The notes below the pieces were generated by a model that was not told the DNA's origin, searched no databases, and saw only the letters and a program-made list of their open reading frames with translations. Shown here piece by piece: positions 53,377 to 64,000 of a stretch of 64,000 nt of DNA (within the stretch, counting starts at the first letter, position 1; each line of letters starts with the position of its first letter). The stretch is from Capronia americana (Eukaryota > Ascomycota > Eurotiomycetes > Chaetothyriales > Herpotrichiellaceae). Location: contig JADWQD010000003.1 in the NCBI GenBank assembly GCA_016110215.1, positions 3,596,001-3,660,000 of the forward strand. Reading direction: 5' to 3'. A program made the translations under genes and the position numbers.

Positions 53377-54068
53377 GGCCGGTAGCTTGCAGATGAACGA
53401 AGCGAATGGCATACACGGCCGTTTCTCTGCTGAGTCCAGACTCCGGGCTGGACGTCCCGGCATTTGCCCAGAAGCCACGCTAAGCTGTTGGCTGGCTTGT
53501 GACGTTTGGACTTCTGAAATTTTCAGATGCGTTTCAGGCAGGTACGTTGTGCCTACCATTGGGTCCTGCGCCGGCGGCCAATCTCAGGTCCAAATCAGCC
53601 ATTGAACAACTGATTCTTGTTGACAGCGAACCCTTGCGCAGCCAACTTGAGTGCCGTGCATTGCAGCAAACCTCGGATTCGTGTCACCTTCCCTGCCTTA
53701 CTCCGCGCTTCTTCTTTTCACTGCTGCGCTTTGCCCACCAGGTGTCTAGATCCGAACCCTGCCACCCTCGTGTGTCAAGAGGGGGACAAACTGCACAACA
53801 GCCGTGCATCATGCATGTACACTCCAAATATAGGTTTTGGGCGTTGGCCTTTCGTTTTCTCTCGCATGATGCATCCGAAGTATGACACTAGAAACTGCGA
53901 AATATCTGCCACGGCTAGGATCTGGCCTTGTCCAGCGCCATCACACGCCCTCCCTCTGCCTTTGGCACCAGCCGCCGGCGGGCTCCAACCGGATCAAATT
54001 GCACGCCCGGGACAGAGATGGATGATGCCTGTCGAGGTGCCGCATCATCAACCTACCCCACTCAGCCA

Positions 54069-54132
54069 CTATCAGTCTATCGATGCAACTAAATCCTGCG
54101 GCTCTCTCCCGGCTCAACACTGGATCGTGAAG
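54069..54132 (+). repeat. Inverted repeat, copy B
   Basis: Partner of the stretch at 53309-53376 in opposite orientation, about 690 bp away. Alignment by eye gives about a dozen differences over about 65 positions, mainly transitions, with one 1-2 base gap. It could be the ends or remnants of a degraded mobile element; no transposase is seen between the copies. Confidence 0.65.
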
Positions 54133-55835
54133 AGCAGCAGATCCGACAATATTTTGGAGTCCGAACCCGTCCCTCGGAGCCAGTAGGGTGAAAATTTCAC
54201 GCCCGGTTACCAAGAATTTCGCTTGCAGGTCGAGCTAGATACGCCGGAAGAGGAGGCCAGGGTTGCTGCGAGCCGTATTATTGCATACTTGGACATAAGC
54301 AAATGACAGTCGAGCGGTCCCACAACCGTATGACCGTGTCCTCGTGGCCGTCATACCAGCCCGCCCCGCTGGATAATGCAGTTGATAGGTCTTCTCACGC
54401 CGCTGCTCAGCTGTACAATGCAAGCTGGGTCGCGTGGCAAAAGCACTGTGGTCCATAACATAACCTTCTGTCGGATCTGCAATTCCTGGCGTTCCAGTGG
54501 ATTGAGACTGCGCTTGAGCGTTCGTGTCCCGTGTTCGCAGGACGCTTCCGCGGCTGAAAGAGAGCTTGTCCTCATGCTGGCCCACCGGGAGCATTCAAAC
54601 ACAGGTGTCTGGGATGATTGGCTTGTTTAGGGGCTGGTGCTAGAGGATTAAACTGACGACTAGTGGTGCCCTGCTCCTCTTTTCTGCGGGCTTGGGCTTG
54701 AGACAGCCACTGCCGCTACGCCCTTCTCAGCCTCCCCTGCTCCCAAATCTGAGATCGCTCTTCCGGGGTTGCCATTGCACAGCATCTGACTGCTCTTTTC
54801 AACAACTGGATGTGAGTCTCAACCCCCCTTCCCCCCCTCCTACTCTTTGTGGAAGGCCGCAGTCTGCCGAACGGCGATCCCGGCCCACGGAGTGCGGCGA
54901 TCTCGCATCTGACGTCTTCCTATGGCAAGCCGAGTCGCAGACTCAGGCTTCGGGCCAAGGAGTAGTCTGCTAGGCGAGAAACCCCTGCTCACCTGGTCTG
55001 GTCCCCCGTTCGGGCGGTCCTCAGTGCATTGCTGCTTTCCAATGGCTCCACGACATCACCGTGCTTGTCATGCTCCCCAAGCTGGACCAGGTACCTACCG
55101 ATTAAGCATGGAACCACCGCACTTGGGTCCCTAGTTGCCCAATGTGGGCTGCATTCGTCCCAATCCACTTCGGCCAGCGGCAGTCGAACCAAACTCTCTA
55201 CCGAAAACGCTGGCTGACCATGCGCTGCATTTGGCTCTCGGAATATAGTCCTGATGGTGCTCCTGGAAGGGCAGAGCGGGTCTCAATTGCGACTCGACTA
55301 CACCTTGCCCAAGACTTTCATCAACCGTAGATCTGTCAGAGCGCTCGACACTCTACAATTATAGCGAAGTATCCGCCCGGTCGAATGACTTGGTGAGATC
55401 CTCGGAATCCAACTCGTCCACGACTGTCTGGCGATATTCGATTAAACTTGACCATTCGCAGGCTGGCCGTTCTCGCCGTTGCACTATCGCACTTCCCATT
55501 CTCGTGGCTGCCCAATCACGCCTGGTACCCTCGTCTTCATCCCAACCGGTTGATCTCCTTTTGCTTCAGGACATATCGTGGCCTCCTTTAGCTGGCGTTA
55601 CAGCGTTGAATACTCTGGATCCCTCAGCCTCACCTCTAAATCCTTTCACTGGAGGACACTTTCCACTCGGCCACGCTTTGCTTCTGCGGGTCCTGCCTCT
55701 CGCGCGCCCGGCCTTACGTACTGTACGCCTGGGAGCCTCCTACGCAATGTGACAGCCGCCCAAGGTACTTGAATGATGTCGGTCGCCACAGAGATTATCC
55801 ATCAGTCCACGAGTGAACTCCTTCACATCATCGCC

Positions 55836-56863
55836 ATGTCAGAGTCTGGAAGTGAAGCAAGCAAAGCCGCGAAGAAGAGGTCAGTCCACCATTCGCCTCC
55901 GCCTTCCTAGGGTTCTCACTGATCGGGTCCCAGAGAGTACAATCGCAATGCCCAGCGAGTCTTCCGTAAGTAGCTCCGCGCCTCCTGCGGATCGGGCCTC
56001 TCAATTTTGCCTCTCAACGGGCACTAATTTACCCACTAGGGCAAAGGCGCAAGGAACACTTGAGCAAACTCGAAGCATCTCAGCGGGAGTTGAACAATAT
56101 CCAGGTCGAAGAGGTTGAACGTCTGCGTCGCGAGAATCAGGCGCTCGTGCAAGAAAACGAGTCTCTGAAGGCAGCCTACGGGTCGCAAGCCAGCTCGCCG
56201 GGGCCGACAACAATGAGTCCTGGTGAGGTCAGAGGCTCACCCTCAGGTTATCTTGCATACGGTGCTACGCCCGGTGGCTACTTAGGACCAGTCGCAGGAT
56301 CCCAGCCGTTCGTCTCAGGCTCCGTGTCTGTTTCTTTGCCTCCGCCCGCCACCACTCCCTTGTCGAGCACCAGCAGCGATCCCAGCAATCTCGTGGTGGT
56401 CGTACCGAACAACATACGCGAGATCCGCCGGTCGCTTCATCAGATGTTCGCGCCACTCCTGGAGATCCACGTCATTTCGAACCCTCAGACGCACTTGGCT
56501 ACCCTTGCAGCCATGGAGCCATCGCTACCAAGCCCCTTGAAGCCTTCTCAACTCCAGCTTACCACGCCACATCATGCATACATAGACATGCTGCCGTCGC
56601 AGAGCCTCAGAGATCGACTCATTGCAATCGGGCCGGCAAACGCCAACACCTTTCTCACGCAGGCATGCACCATTGTATGCGATGTCGAGGACACGGGACA
56701 GATGATAATTTGGGGAGAAGATTGGCTGAATGAATTCTCGTGGGAGTTTTCTGCTAGCGTTCTAGATCGTTGGGGAGGCTGGCTCCTTACCTCTGAATGG
56801 GGACAGAGAGCCAACTTTTGGCGACGTCAAAGAGGAGCACCAATCCTCCCAGGATACGACTGA
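55836..56863 (+). CDS. bZIP transcription factor with DUF3425 domain
   Basis: This is a three-exon gene for 299 aa. Exon 1 (55836-55879) and the small exon 2 (55934-55965) encode the start and most of the basic region. Introns of 54 and 74 nt (GTCAGT...CCAG and GTAAGT...CTAG) interrupt codons within it. Joined, they give KKREYNRNAQRVFRQRRKEH, a Yap/AP-1-type basic region (NRxAQxxFRxRR), followed by a zipper-like helix with spaced leucines (LSKLEASQRELNNIQ, VERLRRENQALVQENESL). The C-terminal region matches DUF3425 (PF11905): YIDMLPSQSLRDRLIAIG, WGEDWLNEFSWEFSASVLDR and NFWRRQRGAPIL. A Ser/Gly/Pro-rich linker connects the two. Many fungal family members control stress response or secondary metabolism; the target here is unknown. 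The exact multiple-of-three splice supports the model. Confidence 0.92.
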
Positions 56864-57939
56864 TGATACACGGAAACGGCGTCTATCTCTTACTTGATCC
56901 CAGTCAGTCCCAGACCGGGAAGGAAGAGAGCCCAGACGGCTTGATCTGGGCCAGGAAGCTGGAGCACAACCCTCTCCATGCCTGGGTATATATGTGGGAC
57001 AACACCTCCTACAGCATAGTTCGATGTCTTGATGGCGGGAGCCAGTTCTTCTCTTCGAGCCGCAACTCGCTTGGGGATACCGTGCCGGCTCCAGGAACAA
57101 CTCGCTGCCCGGTTCCCCGCTGAAAGAAGGGCGCAGGTCGCCCATTTCAACATTTCCACCTTTTTACCCTCCAGAGTGCACCAATTTTGTCTCCTCTGTG
57201 CTATGTTGCTGCCGGGAACACCAATGCAGTGCCGGCGTCTTCGCTGCCTCCCATGCTCGGGGATGACTCTTTCGTCTGATGGGACACTGAGACGAAAGCC
57301 GCGCCCGCATAAGGACCTCGTACCCGCCACGTCGTGAGGGAGGGTGCTGCGTGTATCGAGTGAGCAACCGCAATTCCATCTCGGACAGCTCAACAGCGTG
57401 AGGGTTCTGGCGTTGGGAAGCGAAAGACTTGAGGCTTTTATGCAATTTCAAGGTTCCAGGTTAATCAGTGGGTGGATCGTTCTTAAAAGGTATGTGGGTG
57501 CGAGCGAGTCCTGAAGCCTGCACCTCAGGTCGTCGCTAATGGCTTGACCAGAATTCACAGAGTCGAAAGAGAAGGCCCGGGCGCAGTTGTGCGGGCATTG
57601 GATGGGAGGTTTGGTGAGATGACTCGGCTTACCACGGGTTTTTACGTACAGAACCATGAAATCGTAGCATCGCAGTAACTCTATCACTTAGCCGCTGGAG
57701 GGACGCGTGCTCACCACTTTTGCACAAAAAGTTCAGGATCAGCAACGGCAGAACTGACCACCTGTTTCTTGAGTCAAGTCTGGACCAAGGTCAGACCCTG
57801 ATAGTCATAAATGACGATGGGTTGAGCACACGAATTGCCATTCCAGCACATCGTAAAGGCTTCATACTCGATGCTGATTTAGCGCGACAAGAGATCAGCC
57901 TCGGGATATCGATGTCCCGTCATGTCGAGTTCAGTATGA

Positions 57940-57958
57940 GTACTATGTTACATAGTAC
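57940..57958. repeat. Perfect 19-bp palindrome
   Basis: GTACTATGT and ACATAGTAC are exact reverse complements around a single T. Such symmetry may bind a dimeric factor or form a cruciform. No function is established. Confidence 0.75.
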
Positions 57959-58048
57959 CGGATTACCACGCGAGTATACCATACTCTTCAATTGTCGTGT
58001 TCTCACCTGACCTGAGTTCCAACGAACCGAGCTCTCAACACACACGCA

Positions 58049-58059
58049 CTCTCACTCAC

Positions 58060-58093
<34 letters not shown>

Positions 58094-58582
58094 CCGTGGT
58101 AGAGCCGGATCGTATCGTACCACATTATGTCGTTCGTATCGAGTCGAGCCGCGTCAAGTCCACTTCAGTCGGGCAATCGCTCACCCTCAGCAGTGTCCTC
58201 GCTCACCTCGCTCAGGTCCACCAGGCGAGACTATCTGTAGAGAACTCTGCTTCCTTCCTACTCTAACCGTGATAGTGTAGCCTGCCCGCCCGCCTGCCTG
58301 CCTGCCTACCTAGATGATTAAGTCCAGTCCAGTCCAGTCCAGTCCATTCTAGTTACGGCGGTTCATTGAATTAATTACTCTGTACTCGTGACTTATACTT
58401 ATGCTCATGCTCGAAGTATACTCGTCGTGCGGAGCGCGGTGGAGGGAAAGAAGAAAAAATCCACAGCACAGCACAGCACAGCACAGAACATGATACTAAC
58501 CAGGTAGGTAGGATAAGCAAGCGCAGCCGCAGACCAGGGAGGGGAGTGCGAAACCCACGCATACACACACACACACACACAC
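58049..58582. repeat. Cluster of six microsatellites
   Basis: In order: CTCA then (CT)14 (58049-58090), a CCTG/CCCG tetramer run (58281-58310), (AGTCC)5 (58321-58345), a short A run (58455-58459), CACAG pentamers (58462-58487) and (AC)10 (58563-58582). All are directly visible and non-coding by position. Confidence 0.9.
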
Positions 58583-59200
58583 AAACGAGGTGCGTCCAAG
58601 GCGTGACGCGAGGCCCTTAACGCCGCTTCAGGTATCCTATCCTAGAGAGGTAGGTCATTTATTCTGTCTACTTCTAAAAGGGACCTCGTGATGGAGTGGT
58701 GGCAGCATTTACGCCGTAGGGACAGGACAGCGTGGGACAGGTACCGTAGGAACATGTAATCATATCGAGGGAAAAGGAAATGATAATAAAAATAATACTG
58801 ACGAAGCACCTTAGTATGAAGGGAAGGGCGTTGTATGCCAATGACGTCATGGTCATTCGGTAGCATTATCCCGTGTCTTTTGAAATCCCTCCCACTCACC
58901 CACTCCTCGCTGTCCTCGTTAAATCAATATACTCACTCGCACAGTACCCATGTCCCTTCTACGTTGGGTCCTGAGTTGATAATCACGGGGCTTAGGTTAT
59001 TGTAAGAATTATGGGATATGACTAACAGGGTATGTAAGTACTGAGGTCCGGGTCTGGCCAAATGCAAGCCGCGCACGTTAGTACCTTAGCAGTGAAAGGC
59101 AGACTGAGGATTGCGGTTGCAAACAACATCGACGACACCTCCTTGAGTACAGGTCTAATGCGACAATCGATCCAGCGCTCCACGGGCTCGAAGTCATCCA

Positions 59201-61316
59201 TCACAGAGGAATCACCTGGCCCTTGGACACTACTTCCCAAGTCGACCACATTGCCGCAATATTCTTCTTGGTGGCTCGGAAAATGATCGGCCTCAAGCCG
59301 AGCAACACAAAGCGTGCGGGTGCTCCTTCAGCCTCGCGGTTCGCCCTGTCGGCGTCGGCGGCGCCCTTGTGCCAGACCTCGTCACTGAGATAGTTTTCCT
59401 TGAAGTATGGCCATGTGATTACATAACGTTCGTAGAGCCGCGTCGACAACAGCACCCGCCACCGCATCGCTCTTTTAAACACCGCGGCCATGTCCCTGTG
59501 AAATTCCATCCGGGCACGGGTTGCGTCGGAGTTGAAGGTCGGTCGAAGGGCGTCGGGCGGGGCAGTCTTCGCGGTCCTCGAGGTCGCCGCCTCCTGCGGC
59601 TGCGGGTCTCTCCCCGGCAGGGAGATGACGGTGTCGGTTTCAGGGTGCGTCCGTTCCTCAGGCATGAGTAGGTCGATACAGGTCTGGAGGTTCGCCGCTT
59701 TTCGATGTGCGCCGGCATCCAGGTCGGCAAGCAAATGAGTGCTGACATGCTCGAGCCATAGCCGCCGGCGAATCTCTTCCTGCAACGTTAGGTCAAATGC
59801 TGCGGAACAATCATTAGCTCGATTGCCTACCGACCGGGCAAGACGAATGCCATAGCAGCCAGCAGAAGTAGGACTCACCTTTCTCGAATACGCGTTGGAT
59901 GTCTCCCCCGACGAGGCCAGCGTGGTGATATTCCTCGTCTACACCGACGGCGCCTAGACACCAGTCCGTGATTGCAGCGCAGCCAAGGCATTGCAGAAAT
60001 TGTATCATACTAGTCTGGGTCTGATGGAACTCTCGGAGTCTTTCGGAGCGATAATCGCTGCCGTAGGCACCGAGGGCTCCGACGACGCTCTCCAGTATCC
60101 CACGGCACTCAGGCGGATAGCGAAGTTCTCCATCGAGATATGCCGGCTGTCGCGACGAAATTCCCAGTGCCAATGTGTACGAGAATACCACCCCCTGGAC
60201 TTCGTGCATCATGCTTTCCACGTCCTCTGCTATCAAAGCAGGATCTGTCCGTGAATAGACCTGTGCATGATTGAATTGGTCGATAAAATGATTCCAGGCA
60301 AACTCCGGCGCGCCTGCTTCTTCATCGTTCGAATGGTACTCGAGATGCACAGGCAGTTTTTCGTGCAACTCCGCATCGATCTCGTAGGGAAGACGCGTCG
60401 CGGAACCGCTCCTTCTGTAGCCTCTGTTGTTTGTACGCTCTAGGACATCTGCGGGTGCAGGCACGTTCGAGGTTCCGGGTGCCCTGGCCGGTGCCGGGAG
60501 GTTCGAGGCTGCAGATGTGACTGTAGATCTAGGCATGTTCGAGGCTGGGGGTGCTGCTGGAGCCGTTCCTGGCTCATCATCACTACAGGTACATTGATCA
60601 GCACATCTTCAAATCATCCTGCGATGGAATTGGGACAGGTCTCTAGACAAGATCGGGAATACGTACCTCCGAGTGTGGTTGTGCCCCGTGCCGTCTCCTT
60701 GATTTGGTTGCTCGCGGGAACCGTCCTTGCTTCTGCTTCCTAACCCTTGTACATGCCGGCCTTCGCGCTGGACTTGGGACCCGTTGTTGAGCCTCCTTCG
60801 CTTGGGTCCTCGCAAGGGTCCTTCGTCACTGCTCGTGTCGGAATCTGGGAATAGTATCGTAGAGACCGGTACCTTCTTGCCGTTGGCTTGTTGGTCGTCC
60901 GCAACGCCGCCATTCGAGGATATTTTGGAGGACTCTGCGTTGTCGCGGCATTTCTTCTTGAGTGCTTCGATCTCGACTGTGCTGTAGGCCCTGCCAGCCG
61001 GCTTGTGGGCAAGCTTGTTCCAATCCAGCGTGACGAGGCCTTGCTCATACAAGACCTGAATGTCCGACGACTGCAAGTTGAGGCTTCCGAGCCTGTCAGC
61101 CCATAAAGACTTGAGCTTTCGCTCGATCTGAGCCAAGGAAGGTCGTTTGGTAAAGGCGATGCTCTGTTCCTTGAGCTCGTTGACCAGGTCGTCCTTCAAC
61201 TGCCTGAGCCCTTCCTTGGGGTCCTGGATCAGCGGGCTTTGCGGGCCCTTGTGGTCGTCCAACCATTTCAGCAGAGATCTTTGTGCCTGCGGCGGCCAGT
61301 GATTTGATTTGACCAT
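59201..61316 (-). CDS. Uncharacterised 650-aa protein, possible SANT/Myb-like DNA-binding N-terminus
   Basis: This is a three-exon gene: 60667-61316, 59879-60582 and 59201-59799, with GT-AG introns of 84 and 79 nt; the joined length is an exact multiple of three. I do not recognise a named family. The N-terminal 95 residues are helical with spaced tryptophans and leucines (HWPPQAQRSLLKWLDDHKG, then RPSLAQIERKLKSLWADRLG), resembling SANT/Myb-like DNA-binding domains. A disordered segment carries acidic (DSDTSSDEG) and basic (RGPKRRRLNN) patches; the latter could be a nuclear signal. The C-terminal 400 residues are helical (SMIQFLQCLGCAAITDWCLG, RRRLWLEHVSTHLLADLDAG). The ATG at 61316 was chosen over an upstream GTG. 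It is divergent from an Hsp70-like gene across 873 bp. Gene structure is well supported; the DNA-binding role is inference. Confidence 0.75.
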
Positions 61317-62189
61317 GGTGTGCCTCGTGATCAGTTGCACACAAGAATTGGAGGTAATTGATACTGTATCTCATATATTTGACAAGGAGAACTGGGGAGA
61401 TGGCGACAGACCGTGAAGGCTGGGACTGCAGCGTAGATGTAGCTCTTCTTCATTCCGTTTGCGGCGTGGCAGAGTCAGAGTGTCGTCACCAATACTTTGG
61501 ACTCTTTGTTCTTTGTCTGATAATGCGGGTCGGAAATTGCCGTTGTCAATCAGACGTCTTTGTCTGCAGAGCTCCGCAAAACATGCAGGACGAGAGTAAA
61601 TTGCAGAGGAAGCTGGCCAGAAGAAGGGAGAACCATCTTGCTCGCTGCAGAGCAGGTCAGCAGAGCGACCCCCTGATGGATGCCTACGACGAGCCCATCC
61701 ACGGCGGCAGGTAGCAGGCGGGGATGGTAACCTCCGGACAATGCTCCCATGGCTGTGACCCTTTCCCGCGCTGTCGTCAGTATGTAACAATGTTTGCCTT
61801 CAGCAGTAGCTGGCAGAGATTGTCTCTGCCGCAGGGCAGTTTGCTTAGGTTTGCCGCGCAACACGCTGCCTTTTAACGCTCGAAGGCAGCGAAGCATGTT
61901 TGGGGCAGTTGGACACAAAGCCGGTTTGCAGCACATCACAAGTACAAACCACAGGCCTTAGAATCTCATCTCTTTCTCGCATCGATACAACCATCTCGCA
62001 TCTTTCATTTCGCATCCTCCATCTTGCATCTTCCACTCACCCCCGACCGTATCGCGGTCACTTAGCCCCTGATTAGATTTCCTTGCAGCCCTCCATCCTG
62101 CTGTTACCACAGCCATATCGCCGCTTTTCTGACGGCCGGCCGACCCGTCTAAGTCTTTGATATCTCTTGCCAATAAGAGCCTGGCCAAA
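61317..62189. promoter_or_regulatory. Divergent promoter, 650-aa protein / Hsp70-like gene
   Basis: An 873-bp spacer between two opposite start codons. A pyrimidine-rich run with repeated CATCTTGCAT/CATCTTTCAT-type words lies at about 61975-62040, upstream of the Hsp70-like gene. No heat-shock element was confirmed. Confidence 0.5.
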
Positions 62190-64000
62190 ATGGATTATGT
62201 CACCACACCAACTTCCGCAGCTTCGTCCGCGCAGGCTCCGACGATTGCAGTGGACGCTTCAGCATTTCTAAATCCAGAAGAATTGAGGTCGACCCTCCGT
62301 CAAGAACCGTCGGATCTGACCTTCATGTGTGGCCTTGACGTTGGAACAACTAAGTCGTCAGGCGTTATCAAGATCGTGAGGAAATCTGAGGAGGCGACAG
62401 AGGGAAATGTTTGGTCAACCTGGATTGTGGTCCGACAGGACGGGAACAAGTCCTTCCGGATACCTACCAAGGCTGCCATCATACCCCAAGCATGGGGTAA
62501 GAGGCTCGGCGAGAAAGACTCTTGCACCATGGTCTTTGGCCATGATGTCGACAAAGGTCTCCAAGACGGAACGATAGACCCATCCAACGTCTTCGATTTG
62601 ATCAAGTATGGGCTGTTTTCAGAATACTCGTCCGACAGGCCTGGTTCGAGAGCAGTCCAAACGGATCCCATTGTGGACGAAGTCAGAGAGAGACACTCGT
62701 CCCTGTGTCGAAAGATTCAGGCGACATACCATGGCGTCGTTCGGGTCCATGACACTCTCGCCAACGAGATTCTGGAAGTCAAGATCAAACGCATAGAGGT
62801 GAGCCTTCAACAGACTCTGGAGATGCAACCGAGTCACAGCTTCTGTCGTCCTATTGTGGTGCACTGCTAACCGTATAACAGGACGTGATGTTGGCCTATT
62901 TAGAGTTCTTCCGCCGTTGCGCACTACTGCAGATCGCCGAAATCATGAAGATCGAGCCTGGCCGGCGCCACCATCGCCTGATCCCCCGTCTGCAAAAGGT
63001 CTTTGAACACGAGTCCCGTGTCGCTGCGTCTGTGCCTGCAAACTGGCCTCCGACAGTGCAGGATCGCTTCACGGTCCTTCTAAGTCGAGCTCGGTTCCCC
63101 AAATCAAAGGTAATTCCCTCAGAGGCGAGCTCGGCAGCCGTGTACAAATTGAACAAGATCTTGACCCGGCGTGATATCAATGGGCAAGACCGGAACACAC
63201 TCGTATGTGATGTCGGGGGTGGCTATGCCCAGACAGTCGTGCTCAGAAATTTTGTTCTGGATGGAAACCCCCGATTCGGAGCGATTGGTCCGGCACAGGG
63301 TTCCTGCAACGGCTCTTTGCAACTCAACCGGATGATGGGACTGCGCCTCTTCGGGAAACTTGATCTTCATCTGCGGCGGCTCCTCAACTCTCAACACTAC
63401 GCGGATTTCGAGAAGCAGATCAAGGACGGCATTGAACGTACCAAGCAGGAGTTTGGCAACAGCAACTCCAGGTTGTGGATCGAAACGCCAATCATTGGAC
63501 AGATCAACGTGCGGGATCGCGATCGACTCGAGCTTGAGAAATTGGGCCTGCGGTTTCTGCATAGGAGACTTAACCTGAACGTGAACGATGTGAAAGAACC
63601 TTTTGATGAATGGTTGGTTGGTATTTTCGAGCTTGTCCGGGCTGCTATCGACGACTTCGACAAGCAGCACCCGAATGACTCTCTCCGATCGATGGCTCTG
63701 TGTGGGTGGGGAGCTTTGCCCCCGTATGTGCTGCAAGCGTGCAAGAACCAGTTTCCCCAATTGGACGTCCACCTGATCGAAAACAAGACAGTGCCTATTA
63801 TTGCGCAGGGCAACTTTGCCACGCTTGTTCGCAAAGATCTGGCGTTGGATGACGTTGCTCGCAACAGCTATGGGATCAGATATGACATACCAGACGCAGA
63901 AGCCAGAGATCTCCCAGGGTACCATCAATTGCGAGACGAGGAATTCAGTGAAGATCGAGACTTCTTGCTAGACCGTCCTTTGTGGGTCGTCAAGAAGGGC
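62190..64000 (+). CDS. Hsp70/HSPA12-like actin-fold ATPase, truncated at window end
   Basis: The first about 576 residues of a larger protein are visible; the gene continues past the right edge. Exon 1 is 62190-62798; an 83-nt intron (62799-62881, GTGAGC...ACAG) lies in phase 0; exon 2 runs from 62882. The N-terminal phosphate-1 loop of the actin/Hsp70 fold is FMCGLDVGTTKSSGVIKIV. The phosphate-2 loop is TLVCDVGGGYAQTVVLRNF. A later glycine turn (SMALCGWGALPPYVLQACK) fits the adenosine motif of HSPA12-type proteins. These divergent Hsp70s are expanded in fungi, lack a canonical substrate-binding lid and are of unknown role, though some are linked to stress or incompatibility loci. The start is the ATG at 62190; the upstream frame opens with TTG. 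The fold call is good; chaperone activity is uncertain. Confidence 0.82.

Larger units (their letters stand above)
51158..55835. other. 4.7-kb gene-poor region
   Basis: No intact gene was found. Many open frames of 60-190 codons occur on both strands but without recognisable domains. It contains two inverted, diverged copies of a sequence of about 65 bp (separate entries) and the motif TACCGAGTACTCCG at 52368-52381. The last few hundred bases before 55836 are the bZIP promoter and leader. Confidence 0.5.
56864..59200. other. 2.3-kb spacer rich in simple repeats
   Basis: No gene was found between the bZIP gene (plus) and the uncharacterised minus-strand gene. A 19-bp perfect palindrome (57940-57958) and a cluster of six different microsatellites (58049-58582) lie here. 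Confidence 0.6.

Overview
The window looks like a chromosome segment of a filamentous ascomycete (Pezizomycotina). The evidence is short spliceosomal introns (40s to 160s of bases, GTATG/GTGAG/GTAAG donors), single-gene transcription units, three fungal regulators of the Zn2Cys6/Fungal_trans type, a bZIP-DUF3425 regulator, an exo-polygalacturonase and fungal forms of Alg14, Ima1, Swc4, Lst8 and Vtc1. The class (Eurotiomycetes, Dothideomycetes or other) cannot be fixed from the sequence alone. I see no bacterial, viral or organellar genes, no tRNA or rRNA gene and no CRISPR array.

Layout. 1.5-2.7 kb: a PQ-loop vacuolar transporter (minus). 4.3-8.8 kb: two divergent Zn2Cys6 transcription factors sharing one 484-bp promoter. 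9.9-14.0 kb: a mitochondrial lipoate-protein ligase and a Fungal_trans_2 protein without a zinc cluster (both minus). 14.0-20.3 kb: a 6.3-kb gene-poor stretch holding what looks like a decayed gene. 20.3-24.1 kb: a large Ssp1/Sak1-type kinase acting upstream of AMPK/Snf1. 24.8-27.8 kb: a TPR / TIR-like / TPR protein interrupted by one apparent frameshift. 28.9-44.3 kb: dense housekeeping genes (mitoribosomal uL24m, Alg14, Ima1, a p24 cargo receptor, Swc4, a repeat-bearing coiled-coil protein and Lst8), mostly in convergent and divergent pairs. 45.0-51.2 kb: a GH28 exo-polygalacturonase, a SET protein, Vtc1 and a Tctex-type dynein light chain with a long N-terminal extension. 51.2-55.8 kb: a second gene-poor stretch with a diverged inverted repeat. 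55.8-56.9 kb: a bZIP-DUF3425 regulator. 57-59.2 kb: a microsatellite-rich spacer. 59.2-64.0 kb: an uncharacterised 650-aa protein divergent from an Hsp70/HSPA12-like ATPase that runs off the right edge.

Most genes are unrelated housekeeping functions and form no pathway or operon. The parts that may hold new biology are the TPR/TIR-like gene, the divergent pair of a putative DNA-binding orphan with an Hsp70-like ATPase at the right end, and the divergent Zn2Cys6 pair. In several genes the first ATG lies downstream of a longer open frame; starts were moved to the first ATG, and intron borders were placed by joining conserved protein segments across GT-AG sites.
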